From positions 1,984,001 to 2,048,000 of the forward strand of contig NZ_CP022278.1 of assembly GCF_002216145.1 (NCBI RefSeq): a DNA stretch of 64,000 bases, given 5' to 3'. Positions 50,387-60,270 of this stretch are shown piece by piece (within the stretch, counting starts at the first letter, position 1; every line of letters begins with the position of its first letter). The notes under the pieces were generated by a model. The model searched no databases and was not told the DNA's origin. It saw only the letters and a program-made list of their open reading frames with translations. This stretch comes from Neisseria chenwenguii. Its GTDB lineage: Bacteria > Pseudomonadota > Gammaproteobacteria > Burkholderiales > Neisseriaceae. The position numbers were made by a program, and so were the translations under genes.

Positions 50387-52972
50387 ATGTTAGAAGCCTA
50401 CCGCAAAGCCGCCGCAGAACGCGAAGCGCTCGGCATTCCTGCCCTGCCGCTGAATGCGCAGCAAACCGCCGATTTGTCCGAACTGTTGAAAAATCCGCCC
50501 GCCGGCAAAGAGCAGTTTTTGCTGGATCTGCTCGCCAACCGCATTCCTGCGGGTGTGGATGATGCTGCCAAAGTAAAAGCGTCTTTCTTGGCTGCCGTGG
50601 CTGAAGGCAGCGTTAAAAGCCCGATTGTCTCACCCGAATACGCAACCGAACTGCTCGGCACCATGCTCGGCGGTTACAACATCCATCCGCTGATTGAGCT
50701 TCTCGACAACGAAAAACTCGCTCCTATCGCCGCCGAAGGCCTGAAACACACCCTGCTGATGTTCGATTCTTTCCACGACGTGAAAGAAAAAGCCGACAAA
50801 GGCAACCAACACGCCAAAGCCGTTTTGGAATCTTGGGCGAATGCCGAATGGTTCACTTCGCGCGAAGCCGTTCCTGAAAAAATTACCGTAACCGTATTCA
50901 AAGTCGACGGCGAAACCAACACCGACGACCTCTCTCCCGCGCCCGACGCATGGTCGCGCCCCGATATTCCGCTGCACGCGCTGGCGATGCTGAAAAACCT
51001 GCGCGACGGCATCAATCCCGACAAACCGGGCGAAGTCGGCCCCATCAAACTCTTGGAAGAACTGAAAGCCAAAGGCCACCCCGTTGCCTATGTGGGCGAT
51101 GTGGTCGGCACGGGTTCTTCGCGCAAATCCGCGACCAACTCCGTAATTTGGCACACTGGAGAAGACATTCCTTTTGTGCCGAACAAACGTTTCGGCGGTG
51201 TGTGCTTGGGCGGCAAAATCGCACCGATTTTCTTCAACACCCAAGAAGATTCCGGCGCGCTGCCGATTGAAGTCGATGTTTCCGCATTGCAAATGGGCGA
51301 TGTGGTCGACATTCTGCCGTATGAAGGCAAAATCGTGAAAAACGGCGAAACCGTTGCCGAATTCGAGCTGAAATCGCAAGTTCTGCTAGATGAAGTGCAG
51401 GCAGGCGGCCGTATCAACCTGATTATCGGCCGCGGCCTGACCGCCAAAGCCCGCGAAGCCTTGGGTTTGCCCGCTTCCGACAAATTCCGCCTGCCGCAAG
51501 CTCCTGCCGAAAGCAAAGCAGGCTTCTCGCTGGCTCAGAAAATGGTCGGTCGCGCCTGCGGTCTGCCCGAAGGCCAAGGCGTACGCCCCGGTACTTACTG
51601 CGAACCGCGCATGACCACCGTCGGTTCTCAAGACACCACCGGCCCGATGACCCGCGACGAGCTGAAAGACTTGGCCTGCTTGGGTTTCTCCGCCGATTTG
51701 GTGATGCAGTCTTTCTGCCATACCGCCGCCTATCCGAAACCCGTGGACGTGAAAACCCACAAAGAATTGCCTGAGTTCATCTCCACGCGCGGCGGCGTTT
51801 CCCTGCGTCCCGGCGACGGCGTTATCCACTCTTGGCTGAACCGCCTGCTGCTGCCCGATACCGTCGGCACCGGCGGCGACTCGCACACCCGTTTCCCGCT
51901 CGGCATTTCATTCCCTGCCGGTTCCGGCTTGGTGGCCTTTGCCGCCGCTACGGGCGTAATGCCTTTGGACATGCCCGAAAGCGTCTTGGTGCGCTTCAGC
52001 GGCAAGCTGCAACCGGGCGTTACCCTGCGCGATTTGGTCAACGCCATTCCGTTGTACGCCATCAAGCAAGGCTTGTTGACCGTTGCCAAAGCCGGCAAGA
52101 AAAACATTTTCTCCGGCCGCATTCTGGAAATCGAAGGCCTGCCCGACTTGAAAGTCGAGCAAGCGTTCGAATTGTCCGACGCGTCTGCCGAACGCTCCGC
52201 AGCAGGCTGTACCGTACACCTGAACAAAGAGCCGATTATCGAATACATGAAGTCCAACATCGTGTTGATGAAAAACATGATTGCCGACGGCTACAAAGAC
52301 ACGCGCACGCTGGAACGCCGCATCAAAGCCATGGAAGCATGGCTGGCCGACCCACAACTGCTTAAAGCCGACGCCGATGCCGAATACGCCGCAGTCATCG
52401 AAATCAACATGGACGACATCAAAGAGCCGATTATCGCCTGTCCGAACGACCCCGACGACGTATGCTTCATGTCTGAAAAATCCGGCACCGTCATCGACGA
52501 AGTATTCATCGGTTCGTGCATGACCAACATCGGCCACTTCCGCGCCGCTTCCAAACTCTTGGAAGGCAAGAGCGACATCCCGGTTCGCCTGTGGATGGCT
52601 CCGCCGACCAAAATGGACGCACAGGAGCTCACCAACGAAGGCCACTACGGCGTACTCGGCCGCGCCGGTGCCCGCATGGAAATGCCCGGCTGCTCGCTGT
52701 GCATGGGTAACCAGGCTCAGGTACGCGAAGGCGCAACCGTAATGTCCACCTCCACCCGCAACTTCCCGAACCGCTTAGGCAAAAACACCAACGTGTTCTT
52801 GGGTTCGGCAGAGCTGGCCGCGATTTGCTCCAAACTGGGCAAAATCCCGACGGTTGAGGAATACAAAGCCAACATCGGCATCATCGACGAAAACAGCAAC
52901 AAGATTTACCGCTACATGAATTTCAACGAAATTCCCGAGTACAACGAAGTCGCCGAAGGCGTAAATGTGTAA
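50387..52972 (+). CDS. acnB: Aconitate hydratase B
   Basis: TCA-cycle enzyme (861 residues) interconverting citrate and isocitrate with a [4Fe-4S] cluster. N-terminal HEAT-like and swivel domains (residues 1-370, including [17 protein letters not shown] and [16 protein letters not shown]), then the catalytic part with [20 protein letters not shown] and cluster cysteines in [14 protein letters not shown] and [12 protein letters not shown]. The domain order is AcnB, not AcnA. ATG 50387 ([13 protein letters not shown]) matches the family start, with AAGGAAC upstream. A palindrome sits at its promoter. Confidence 0.97.
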   Translation: MLEAYRKAAAEREALGIPALPLNAQQTADLSELLKNPPAGKEQFLLDLLANRIPAGVDDAAKVKASFLAAVAEGSVKSPIVSPEYATELLGTMLGGYNIHPLIELLDNEKLAPIAAEGLKHTLLMFDSFHDVKEKADKGNQHAKAVLESWANAEWFTSREAVPEKITVTVFKVDGETNTDDLSPAPDAWSRPDIPLHALAMLKNLRDGINPDKPGEVGPIKLLEELKAKGHPVAYVGDVVGTGSSRKSATNSVIWHTGEDIPFVPNKRFGGVCLGGKIAPIFFNTQEDSGALPIEVDVSALQMGDVVDILPYEGKIVKNGETVAEFELKSQVLLDEVQAGGRINLIIGRGLTAKAREALGLPASDKFRLPQAPAESKAGFSLAQKMVGRACGLPEGQGVRPGTYCEPRMTTVGSQDTTGPMTRDELKDLACLGFSADLVMQSFCHTAAYPKPVDVKTHKELPEFISTRGGVSLRPGDGVIHSWLNRLLLPDTVGTGGDSHTRFPLGISFPAGSGLVAFAAATGVMPLDMPESVLVRFSGKLQPGVTLRDLVNAIPLYAIKQGLLTVAKAGKKNIFSGRILEIEGLPDLKVEQAFELSDASAERSAAGCTVHLNKEPIIEYMKSNIVLMKNMIADGYKDTRTLERRIKAMEAWLADPQLLKADADAEYAAVIEINMDDIKEPIIACPNDPDDVCFMSEKSGTVIDEVFIGSCMTNIGHFRAASKLLEGKSDIPVRLWMAPPTKMDAQELTNEGHYGVLGRAGARMEMPGCSLCMGNQAQVREGATVMSTSTRNFPNRLGKNTNVFLGSAELAAICSKLGKIPTVEEYKANIGIIDENSNKIYRYMNFNEIPEYNEVAEGVNV

Positions 52973-52986
52973 ATGCCGTCTGAAAT

Positions 52987-53019
52987 AAAGGCCGTCTGAA
53001 TGTTCAGACGGCCTTTTTT
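52987..53019. terminator. Inverted-DUS terminator after acnB
   Basis: AAAGGCCGTCTGAA-TG-TTCAGACGGCCTTT and a T run. Confidence 0.85.
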
Positions 53020-53075
53020 ATTCAGCCTTTTTTATTCAAACCCGCGAGCCGGTCTTCCGGTCATAACTTTACTTT

Positions 53076-53630
53076 TCAGACGGCCTCTGCCAGCGTCGCA
53101 ACAGCCTGCGCCAGTAGGCGGCTGTGGGTTTCGGTATCGGCCACACCCTGCGTCTGCGCAGAAACAATCAGCCCCTCGCCTCCGAGGTAGAGCAGTTCCG
53201 CCATTTCCGCCGCGCGCGGGAAACCGGCCGTCTGAAAGCGTTCGCGTAAAAGTGTGCGCACGGCCTGTTTGTGCGCGGCGGCCTGCCGGTGCGGTGCATC
53301 GGCGGACGCGGCGTATTCGGCGCAGGCATTGATAAACAGGCAGCCGGCAAATTCGGGCGAACGGATCCAGCCGTTTAAAAAATCAAGATAGGCCGCGGCG
53401 GTTTCGGCGGGCGGGCGGGCTTCGAGCGCGGCTTGAAGCTGCCCGATGAAATCCTGATGGCGGTAGTCGAGCGCGGCGGCAATCAGGCCGTCTTTACTGC
53501 CGAAGTGGCTGTACAGCGTGCGTTTGGTCGTTCCCGCGTTTTGGGCGAGCCATTCGACGCCGCAGGCATGAAAGCCGCTGCGGGCAAACAGGCGGTATGA
53601 TCGTTCGACGATTTGCTGTTTGGTGTCCAT
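53076..53630 (-). CDS. TetR/AcrR-family transcriptional regulator
   Basis: 184-residue repressor. The N-terminal TetR helix-turn-helix (residues 5-50: IVERSYRLFARSGFHACGVEWLAQNAGTTKRTLYSHFGSKDGL in outline) is clear; the C-terminal ligand domain resembles the TetR_C_16/YcdC types. Divergent from the HPP-family gene at 53799, with two near-identical palindromes between them, so it most likely represses both genes. The ligand is unknown. ATG 53630 lies 26 bases from the nearer operator. Confidence 0.9.
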   Translation of the reverse strand: MDTKQQIVERSYRLFARSGFHACGVEWLAQNAGTTKRTLYSHFGSKDGLIAAALDYRHQDFIGQLQAALEARPPAETAAAYLDFLNGWIRSPEFAGCLFINACAEYAASADAPHRQAAAHKQAVRTLLRERFQTAGFPRAAEMAELLYLGGEGLIVSAQTQGVADTETHSRLLAQAVATLAEAV

Positions 53631-53655
53631 CCGTTTTCCTTTGATGCTTGCTTAA

Positions 53656-53701
53656 ATATACCGTTCAGTATACACTTAGTTTGATATACCGTTCGGTATA
53701 T
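53656..53701. promoter_or_regulatory. Twin TetR operators
   Basis: ATATACCGTTCAGTATAC (53656-53673) and ATATACCGTTCGGTATAT (53684-53701). The second is a perfect 8+2+8 palindrome; centres are 28 bp apart, in the gap between the divergent TetR and HPP genes. Confidence 0.8.
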
Positions 53702-53734
53702 TTCAGACGGCCTTGCGGCAGGTGTTTTTCATTT

Positions 53735-53773
53735 CCGCAAAGGTCTTACGCAAAGGTCTTACGCAAAGGTCTT
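53735..53773. repeat. Three tandem 13-bp repeats
   Basis: CCGCAAAGGTCTT, ACGCAAAGGTCTT, ACGCAAAGGTCTT in direct tandem, ending 25 bases before the HPP gene. The unit resembles the IS1106-type end word (TTGCAAAGGTCTC). Confidence 0.85.
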
Positions 53774-53798
53774 ATTTTTATTTTTAAAGGAAAACAAA

Positions 53799-54308
53799 AT
53801 GAACTTTCTTCACGCTTGGTGCACCGCCGCCGACCCGCGCCCCGCGCGCCTGCCCGCGAAAAACATCGCGCTGGCGTGGTTCGGCGGATTTTTGGCCACC
53901 GCTGCTTTCGCGGGTACGGGCGATGCTGCCAACCTGCCGCTGGTTTTAGGCTCGTTCGGCGCAAGCTGCCTGCTGGTTTTCGCCTATCCCGCCAGCCCGT
54001 TTTCACAACCGCGCAACGTCGTCGGCGGGCATTTCACCGCCACGCTGACCGGCTTGATCGTAATGGCGCTGTTCGGCGTACACTGGTGGAGCATGGCAAT
54101 CGGCGTGGGTACGGCGGTTGCGCTGATGCTGCTGTTGCGCGTTCCCCATCCGCCCGCCGGCTCGAATCCGCTGATTGTAATGCTCGGCGGCGTCGGCTGG
54201 GATTTCCTCTTTACACCCACGTTGTTCGGCTCGCTGATTCTGGTCGCCGTTGCGCTGTTTTACAATAACCGGGGCGGCAAAGAACGGCGTTATCCGCTGT
54301 ATTGGTAA
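53799..54308 (+). CDS. HPP-family integral membrane protein
   Basis: 169-residue protein with four to five hydrophobic helices and the family motif HPPAGSNPLIVMLGG (near residue 115), also GSFGASCLLVFAYP and QPRNVVGGHFTA. HPP proteins have been linked to nitrite transport in cyanobacteria and plastids, but no function is known for the proteobacterial members. ATG 53799 follows AAAGGAAAA. It is divergent from a TetR regulator with twin operators, which suggests induction by a small molecule. Confidence 0.88.
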   Translation: MNFLHAWCTAADPRPARLPAKNIALAWFGGFLATAAFAGTGDAANLPLVLGSFGASCLLVFAYPASPFSQPRNVVGGHFTATLTGLIVMALFGVHWWSMAIGVGTAVALMLLLRVPHPPAGSNPLIVMLGGVGWDFLFTPTLFGSLILVAVALFYNNRGGKERRYPLYW

Positions 54309-54392
54309 AGCGGAGAAAGGCCGAGTCTGTTGCAAAAATCAGAAACATCCGCTTAAAGGCCGTCTGAAACGGTTAATTCCTCAACGGACGTC

Positions 54393-54495
54393 ATTCCCGC
54401 GCAGGCGGGAAACTACGTTTGATTTTCTAGAACTCATTTTAAAACCAAGATATTGCCTGTATTTAACCGTGGATTCCCGCCTGCTGCGCGGGAAT
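54393..54495. repeat. NIME-type repeat: two inverted dRS3 units
   Basis: ATTCCCGCGCAGGCGGGAAA (54393-54412, last base changed) and a second unit at 54473-54495 with a 3-base CTG duplication inside. Followed by the reverse form of the GCTTCGACTGCGCTCAGC word. Confidence 0.8.
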
Positions 54496-54665
54496 GATGT
54501 CCGTGAAAGTGCTTGCGCTGAGCGCAGTCGAAGTCAGGCGAGCATTTTTTGCAAAGGTCTCAAACCGTCTGAAAACTTCCGTTACTTTTGCAACGGGTTT
54601 TCAGACGGCCTTTTGCGTTATACTCTGCTTAAGCGATCGAAAATATACCGAAAGCAGAAAACGCC

Positions 54666-55553
54666 ATGAATTCAGATTCTTACACCCTCAACCACCCTGA
54701 ACGCCTGTTTCAGACGGCCTCACAGTTTCCCGACGTTTTCAAACCGCGCGCGCCCGAAAGCCATAAGGGCACTTACGGCACGCTGGCCGTTATCGGCGGC
54801 GCGGCGGGCATGAGCGGCGCGGTTGTTTTGGCGGCGACGGCCGCAATTTATCAGGGCTGCGGCAAGGTTTGGGCAGGGTTTAACCAGCTTCAACTGCCGT
54901 TTGCCGTCATTCCCGAACGCGCCGAAATCATGCTGGCGACGGCGCAAATGCTGCTTGAACGCGGCGATATCAGCGCGTGGGTATGCGGCTGCGGCATGGG
55001 GCTGGACGGCGCCGCCGAAGCACTGCTGCCGCAGGTTTTGCAACGCGCGCAAGGCCGGCCGCTGCTGTTGGATGCCGATGCGCTGACCCTGTTATCCGGG
55101 CCGTCTGAAAACCATCTGCACGAAACCGCGCGGCAGCACGGCGCGCTCATCCTCACGCCACACCCAGCCGAAGCAGCGCGGCTGCTGGGTGTTTCTACCG
55201 CTGAAGTCCAGCAAAACCGCATAGAAGCCGTGCAGACCCTAAGCGCGAAATTTAACGCAGTAGCGGTGTTGAAAGGCCGCCACACGCTGGTTGCCGCGCC
55301 AAACGGCGACACCTACACCAACCAAAGCGGCAACGCGGGGCTGGCGACGGCGGGCAGCGGCGACGTTTTGAGCGGCGTCATCGGCAGCCTGCTGGCGCAG
55401 GGTGTGGATGCATTTCAAGCCGCCAAAGCCGGCGTGTGGCTGCATGGCGCGGCGGCGGACGTTTTGCGCGACTCGGGCACAGGCGAAATCGGCCTGCTCG
55501 CAGGCGAAATCGCGCCCGCAGCCAGATGGCTGCGGAATAAGCTGTGCGGTTGA
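54666..55553 (+). CDS. nnrD: ADP/ATP-dependent NAD(P)H-hydrate dehydratase
   Basis: Repairs hydrated NAD(P)H. The 295-residue ribokinase-fold protein has [20 protein letters not shown] near residue 35, [23 protein letters not shown] and the catalytic loop [24 protein letters not shown] near residue 215. It is the free-standing NnrD (YjeF C-terminal) form without the fused epimerase NnrE. A DUS within the gene encodes FQTA near the N-terminus. ATG 54666 is the only suitable start. Confidence 0.93.
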   Translation: MNSDSYTLNHPERLFQTASQFPDVFKPRAPESHKGTYGTLAVIGGAAGMSGAVVLAATAAIYQGCGKVWAGFNQLQLPFAVIPERAEIMLATAQMLLERGDISAWVCGCGMGLDGAAEALLPQVLQRAQGRPLLLDADALTLLSGPSENHLHETARQHGALILTPHPAEAARLLGVSTAEVQQNRIEAVQTLSAKFNAVAVLKGRHTLVAAPNGDTYTNQSGNAGLATAGSGDVLSGVIGSLLAQGVDAFQAAKAGVWLHGAAADVLRDSGTGEIGLLAGEIAPAARWLRNKLCG

Positions 55554-55554
55554 A

Positions 55555-55602
55555 ATATTTTTTTCAGACGGCCTAATATGAACAAAGCCGTCTGAAAAAA
55601 AA
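55555..55602 (+). terminator. Inverted-DUS terminator after nnrD
   Basis: TTTTTTTCAGACGGC pairs with GCCGTCTGAAAAAAA across about 14 bases; here the DUS arms face outward. Confidence 0.65.
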
Positions 55603-55722
55603 TGAATCCGTTATTTATGGAGTTGGTTGCTTTCAGCAAAGGTTTTAACCTTTCAGACAGCCTTTTGCCCTTTTGTAAACAAGTGTATCCTTACGCCTTT
55701 CCATTTTGTTGACAATTTCACC

Positions 55723-56667
55723 ATGAACCAGCTTATCCGCATCAGCAATTTCATCGGCAAAACGTTTGCGCTGTGGGCGGCGTTGTGCGCCGGCACCGCC
55801 TTTGCCGCGCCCGATATCTTCAAATGGGTGTTGCCGCACGTTCCGCTTCTTTTGGGCGTAATCATGTTCGGCATGGGGCTGACGCTTAGTCCGTCGGATT
55901 TCAAAATCATCGGCAAATATCCGAAAGCCGTCGTTGTCGGCGTCATTGCCCAGTTTGCGATTATGCCGCTGACCGCCTACGCGCTGACCCGCGCGCTGCA
56001 ACTGCCGTCTGAAATCGCCATCGGCGTAATTCTGGTCGGCTGCTGCCCGGGCGGCACGGCTTCTAACGTCATCACTTACCTTGCGCGCGGCAATGTGGCG
56101 CTGTCGGTGGCGGTAACGTCCGTCACCACACTGCTCGCGCCTGTGTTCACGCCCGCGATTTTCCTGCTTTTGGCACACGAAATGCTGGATATTCAGGCTT
56201 CGGCGATATTTGTGTCGATTTTGAAAATGGTGTTGCTGCCGATTGTTTTGGGCGTGATTGCGCACAAATTTTTCCGCAGCCAAACCGAAAAAGCTGCCGG
56301 TCTGCTGCCTATGGTTTCGGTAGTGGCGATTGTGCTGATTATCGGCGCGGTGGTCGGCGCGAGCAAAGGCAAAATCATCGAAAGCGGCCTGCTGATTTTC
56401 GGCGTGGTTGTGTTGCACAACGGCATCGGCTACCTGCTCGGCTTTTTTGCCGCCAAACTCTGCAAACTGCCGTATGACGCACAAAAAACGCTGGCGATTG
56501 AAGTGGGTATGCAAAACTCGGGGCTGGGTGCCGCATTGGCCGCCGCGCATTTCGCCGCCGCGCCCGTGGTCGCCGTTCCGAGCGCGCTGTTCAGCGTGTG
56601 GCACAACATCTCCGGCTCGCTGCTGGCGTCTTACTGGGCAGCGAAAGCAGAGAAGGAAGGGCATTAA
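55723..56667 (+). CDS. Bile acid:sodium symporter family protein (ASBT-type)
   Basis: 314-residue sodium-coupled transporter, close to the structurally studied meningococcal ASBT homologue. About ten helices; crossover segments with sodium ligands are visible as [29 protein letters not shown] and [15 protein letters not shown] in outline, together with [14 protein letters not shown] 55723 ([15 protein letters not shown]) matches the homologue; the longer frame from 55627 is rejected. Natural substrate in Neisseria is uncertain, with pantoate-like or other organic anions possible. Confidence 0.93.
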   Translation: MNQLIRISNFIGKTFALWAALCAGTAFAAPDIFKWVLPHVPLLLGVIMFGMGLTLSPSDFKIIGKYPKAVVVGVIAQFAIMPLTAYALTRALQLPSEIAIGVILVGCCPGGTASNVITYLARGNVALSVAVTSVTTLLAPVFTPAIFLLLAHEMLDIQASAIFVSILKMVLLPIVLGVIAHKFFRSQTEKAAGLLPMVSVVAIVLIIGAVVGASKGKIIESGLLIFGVVVLHNGIGYLLGFFAAKLCKLPYDAQKTLAIEVGMQNSGLGAALAAAHFAAAPVVAVPSALFSVWHNISGSLLASYWAAKAEKEGH

Positions 56668-56819
56668 GCCGCTGTTTGTATCGTAAAAAACATCATGCCG
56701 TCCGAAAAAGCCGACTGCGTTTGCGCAAGGTTTTTTCAGGCGGCATGATATTTTCCCAACACGAAAAATTCAGCAATAAGCAAATCTTTCATGCATCCGT
56801 CTTTTCAGTTTTTAAAAAA

Positions 56820-56834
56820 TGTTATACCATAACA
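56820..56834 (+). promoter_or_regulatory. Zur-box candidate upstream of the DUF4198 gene
   Basis: TGTTATACCATAACA fits the meningococcal Zur consensus TGTTATDNHATAACA at every position. It ends 29 bases before the ATG, where bound Zur would block transcription. Confidence 0.7.
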
Positions 56835-56863
56835 AACATTCATCAACCTGAACGGAAAATCCC

Positions 56864-57667
56864 ATGAAAAAAACCGCTTTGTTACTCTCCGCCTTCCTCT
56901 TCTCCACCGCCGCCCATGCCCACCGTGTCTGGGTCGAAACCGCCCACACCCACGGCGGCGAAGTTTTGAAAGCCGAATTGGGCTACGGCGAATTTCCCGA
57001 GCTCGAGCCGATTGCCAAAGACCGCCTCGACCTCTTCAAACCCATGCAGCTCGTTACCGAAAAAGGCAGACAGGATTTGGTGCGCGTGCGCGGCGGGCAG
57101 AATTACCAGTTTCAAAGCAAAAGCGCCGTAAAAGACGGCAGCTACCTCGTTACCGCCGAATACAAACCGACTTTCTGGTCGAAAAACGCCGCCGGCTGGA
57201 AACGCGCCGACATGAAGCAGATGACTGATGCGACCTACTGCGAAGAATCGGCGATGTACGGTAAAAACATCGTCAACGTCGGCCACGAAAGCGCGGGTAC
57301 GGCCGTCATCACCAAACCCGTCGGCCACCGTCTCGAAATCGTACCGCTCGACAATCCCGCCAATATCCACGTCGGTTCGCCGTTTAAAGTCAGGGTACTG
57401 CTCAACGGCGAGCCCCTGCCCAACGTCACGCTCACCGCCACCTTCGACGGTTTCGACACCAGCGACCGCAGCAAAACCCACAAGGTCGAAGCGCAAGCCT
57501 TCTCCGACACCACGGGCGACGACGGCAGCGTCAGCATCATCCCGCTGCGTCAGGGTTTCTGGAAAGCCAGCGTGGAACACAAAGCCGATTATCCCGACCA
57601 AAAAACCTGCCAAAAACAGGCCAGCTATTCAACCCTGACCTTCCAAATCGGGCACACGCACCATTAA
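56864..57667 (+). CDS. Periplasmic DUF4198 protein, probably metal-related
   Basis: 267-residue exported protein. Signal MKKTALLLSAFLFSTAAHAH, mature N-terminus HRVWVETAHTHGG rich in His, a first beta domain (to about residue 160) and a second Ig-like domain (NIHVGSPFKVRVLLNGEPLPNVTLTATF, about 170-260) of the DUF4198 type, ending IGHTHH. DUF4198 proteins often sit with nickel, cobalt or zinc uptake genes. The consensus Zur site at its promoter and the His clusters suggest a zinc-starvation role. A strong terminator follows, so it is alone. Confidence 0.8.
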   Translation: MKKTALLLSAFLFSTAAHAHRVWVETAHTHGGEVLKAELGYGEFPELEPIAKDRLDLFKPMQLVTEKGRQDLVRVRGGQNYQFQSKSAVKDGSYLVTAEYKPTFWSKNAAGWKRADMKQMTDATYCEESAMYGKNIVNVGHESAGTAVITKPVGHRLEIVPLDNPANIHVGSPFKVRVLLNGEPLPNVTLTATFDGFDTSDRSKTHKVEAQAFSDTTGDDGSVSIIPLRQGFWKASVEHKADYPDQKTCQKQASYSTLTFQIGHTHH

Positions 57668-57692
57668 AAGCACAAGACCTTATCCGAAACCG

Positions 57693-57730
57693 AAAAACCT
57701 GCCGCAGATACACTCTGCGGCAGGTTTTTT
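57693..57730 (+). terminator. Terminator of the DUF4198 gene
   Basis: AAAAACCTGCCGCAGA pairs with TCTGCGGCAGGTTTTTT around TACAC; a DUS follows at once. Confidence 0.9.
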
Positions 57731-57877
57731 CAGACGGCATGGAGAGGAGACTGCTGCAAAATCCGACGCGGCCGTTTATAGGGGCGGGTTTTACACAACT
57801 CAAAACGGCCGGTAGGCCGTGTTTCAGAAAACCTGCTTTGAGTTGTGCAAATACCTATGGTTCTATAAGTCATCCCG

Positions 57878-58289
57878 TCAGCTGCCGCGGTAAGTCGAAT
57901 AACCGAAAGGCGACAGGGTAATCGGCACATGGTAATGGCTGCCGTCTTTCAGTTCGAACGATACTTCCACAAACGGATAGAAATTATCCGTCTTTTCTTT
58001 GGCAAAATATTCTTTACGTTTTGAATTTCAGCTTGTAGACGCCGCGGTTGTCCGCGCCGGATTTCAGCGGAAGAAAATTCTTAATCCGACCCTGCGCATC
58101 CGTTTTATTTTCTGCGATTTCCCGCCACTGCCCTTTACCGTCCAGCTTATAAAGCGCAACGCCGACGCCGGGCGCGGGGCGGCCCTTGTTAATGTCCAAA
58201 ATATGGGTGCTGAGCTGGTATTCGCCGGCGGCGAAAGCAGACGGCATCATGCAGGCCAGCGAAACAAACAACAGGGTTTTCAATTTCAT
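57878..58289 (-). pseudogene. uraH: Periplasmic hydroxyisourate hydrolase/transthyretin-like protein, frameshifted
   Basis: From ATG 58289 the frame gives a signal peptide (MKLKTLLFVSLACMMPSAFA) and the HIUase/transthyretin N-terminal part (YQLSTHILDINKGRPAPGVG...), stopping at TAA near 58014 after LKFKT. The missing C-terminal part continues one frame over: [20 protein letters not shown]... to the family tetrapeptide YRGS and TGA at 57878-57880. One extra base (or two missing) near 58012-58020 explains it. HIUase hydrolyses 5-hydroxyisourate in urate breakdown; no other urate genes are near. Either a true lesion or a sequencing error. Confidence 0.85.
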
Positions 58290-58472
58290 AAACAGTTTCC
58301 TTGTTTTTCGGTTGAGAGATAACTCTTGTCATTTATATTATATAGTGTATTTATTCCATATTCAAAGCTAAACAGATAAACACCCGTTCAGACGGCATGT
58401 TCAAACCGGCTCGGCAGCCCCGCCTTTCTGTTAAAATCCCCATATTCCCAAACACGACCGATAACCGCCGCC

Positions 58473-59783
58473 ATGCACGAAATCAAATGCCCCCACTGCC
58501 ACACCGCCTTTACCGTCAACGAAGCGAGTTACGCCGATATTCTCAACCAAGTGCGCACACAGGAATTTCAAGCCGAACTGCGCGAGCGGATTGCGCAAAA
58601 CCAAGCGCAGTTCCAAAGCGACTTGAAGCTGGCCGAAACCGAAGCCCGCCGCAGTTTCGAGCAGACGCTTGCCGACAAAAACCGCGAAATTGCCGACCTG
58701 CTCCACCAAATCCAAAATCATGAAAAAGACAGCCGCCTCGCCGCCGCCGAAAGCGAAGGCCGTCTGAAAACCAAAATCGCCGAACAAGAAAAACTGATTG
58801 CCGAATTACGCGCCCAAGCCAAATCGCTGGAAAGCGCGAAAAACATGGAAAAAGAGCTGGAAATCACCAAAGCCCTCGCCGCCAAAGACCGCGAGCTGGG
58901 CGAGCTCAACGCCCGCCTGATGCTGCAAAACAAAGAAAGCCAACTCGAGCAGCAAAGCCTGCGCGAAAAATACGAAAGCGAACTCAAACAAAAAGACGAG
59001 GCCATCGCTTTTTATAAAGACTTCAAAGCCCGCCAGTCCACCAAAATGGTCGGCGAAAGCCTCGAAGCCCATTGCGAAACCGAGTTCAACCGCATCCGCG
59101 CCACCGCCTTCCCGCAGGCTCAGTTCGGCAAAGACAACGACGCCGCAAGCGGCAGCAAAGGCGACTACATCTACCGCGAATTTGACGAAAACGGCACCGA
59201 AATCGTCTCCATCATGTTTGAAATGAAAAACGAAAACGACGAAACCGCCACCAAAAAGAAAAACGAACACTTTTTCAAAGAGTTGGACAAAGACCGCCGC
59301 GAAAAAAACTGCGAATACGCCGTCCTCGTCTCCCTGCTCGAAGCCGACAGCGAGCTGTATAACATCGGCATCGTGGACGTGTCCTACGCCTATCCGAAAA
59401 TGTATGTCGTACGTCCGCAGTTTTTCATCCCGCTGATTTCCCTGCTCCGCAACGCTGCACTTAACTCATTAAAATACAAGCAGGAAATTGCCCAAATGCG
59501 CGCGCAGAATATCGACATTACCCACTTTGAAGAAGACCTCAACAGCTTCAAAGAAGGCTTCGCGCGCAATTACGACCTAGCCAGCCGCAAGTTTCAGACG
59601 GCAATCGAAGAAATCGACAAAACCATTACCCACCTGCAAAAAACCAAAGACGCGCTGCTTTCCTCCGAAAACAACCTGCGTCTGGCCAACAACAAAGCTG
59701 CCGATCTGACCGTGAAAAAACTCGTGCGCAAAAACCCGACCATGAAAGCCGCGTTTGAAGCGTTGGGGAAAGAAGCGGAGTAG
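58473..59783 (+). CDS. DUF2130 coiled-coil protein
   Basis: 436 residues. Starts [24 protein letters not shown] with a CPHC zinc-ribbon half-site, then about 170 residues of Glu/Lys/Gln-rich coiled coil (residues 25-190), then the DUF2130 domain (about 200-400: [49 protein letters not shown]) whose acidic and Lys residues recall a PD-(D/E)XK nuclease-like fold. Function is not established. Monocistronic with an inverted-DUS terminator. Confidence 0.88.
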   Translation: MHEIKCPHCHTAFTVNEASYADILNQVRTQEFQAELRERIAQNQAQFQSDLKLAETEARRSFEQTLADKNREIADLLHQIQNHEKDSRLAAAESEGRLKTKIAEQEKLIAELRAQAKSLESAKNMEKELEITKALAAKDRELGELNARLMLQNKESQLEQQSLREKYESELKQKDEAIAFYKDFKARQSTKMVGESLEAHCETEFNRIRATAFPQAQFGKDNDAASGSKGDYIYREFDENGTEIVSIMFEMKNENDETATKKKNEHFFKELDKDRREKNCEYAVLVSLLEADSELYNIGIVDVSYAYPKMYVVRPQFFIPLISLLRNAALNSLKYKQEIAQMRAQNIDITHFEEDLNSFKEGFARNYDLASRKFQTAIEEIDKTITHLQKTKDALLSSENNLRLANNKAADLTVKKLVRKNPTMKAAFEALGKEAE

Positions 59784-59805
59784 GGGAGGGGGAAACTGAC
59801 TGTAG

Positions 59806-59850
59806 TAAGGCCGTCTGAAAACAGCATAGATTTCAGACGGCCTTATTTTT
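59806..59850 (+). terminator. Inverted-DUS terminator after the DUF2130 gene
   Basis: TAAGGCCGTCTGAAA and TTTCAGACGGCCTTA around ACAGCATAGA, then TTTTTG. Confidence 0.8.
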
Positions 59851-60049
59851 GAATTAAAACCGGTTTGGGCGGGTTTGTTTCCAGATGAATATGACTATGT
59901 TAATTAATCAAATAATTTGTTTATTATTTAATATTTTTGATAAAAAATTAAATTGATGAACTATCTTGGATGTGCTTAGGTCTCAATAATACCTGGGGTG
60001 TGTAGTTTTAGGTAGCTTGTTATTTTTAATGAACTTTCAGGAGTTAAAA
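59851..60049. other. AT-rich upstream region of the small-peptide genes
   Basis: Very AT-rich (runs such as TTATTATTTAATATTTTTG), without DUS, unlike surrounding DNA. It should contain the promoter for the two peptides; candidates such as TTGATG (59953) are not convincing. Confidence 0.5.
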
Positions 60050-60199
60050 ATGAAAGAGTTGAAATTGTATGGATTAGAGTATGTTGCCGGTGGTGACAGC
60101 GGCATCTATAAAATTTTTTATGCTATCGGCAGAGTGGTTCATCAAGGAATAAATTATCAGGAAGTGAAGCGGAGTAGAGGCTACAATCCATATGCCTAA
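60050..60199 (+). CDS. Double-glycine-leader peptide 1 (bacteriocin-like precursor)
   Basis: 49-residue precursor starting MKELKLYGLEYVAGG, a leader of the class II bacteriocin/microcin type with the cut expected after Gly-Gly (residue 15). The mature part would be about 34 residues (DSGIYKIFYAIGRVVHQGIN then a basic, Tyr-rich tail ending YNPYA), no Cys. AGGAG lies 7-11 bases before ATG 60050; an in-frame start at 60017 is rejected because it lacks a site and would spoil the leader. AT-rich codons contrast with flanking genes. Partner at 60271; no immunity gene or C39-peptidase exporter in the window. Confidence 0.7.
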   Translation: MKELKLYGLEYVAGGDSGIYKIFYAIGRVVHQGINYQEVKRSRGYNPYA

Positions 60200-60270
60200 A
60201 AATCAGATAGTTGTATAGGGTTGTTATATCCAAGAAGATACTACATTTTATTTTTATTTAGGAGTGTATC

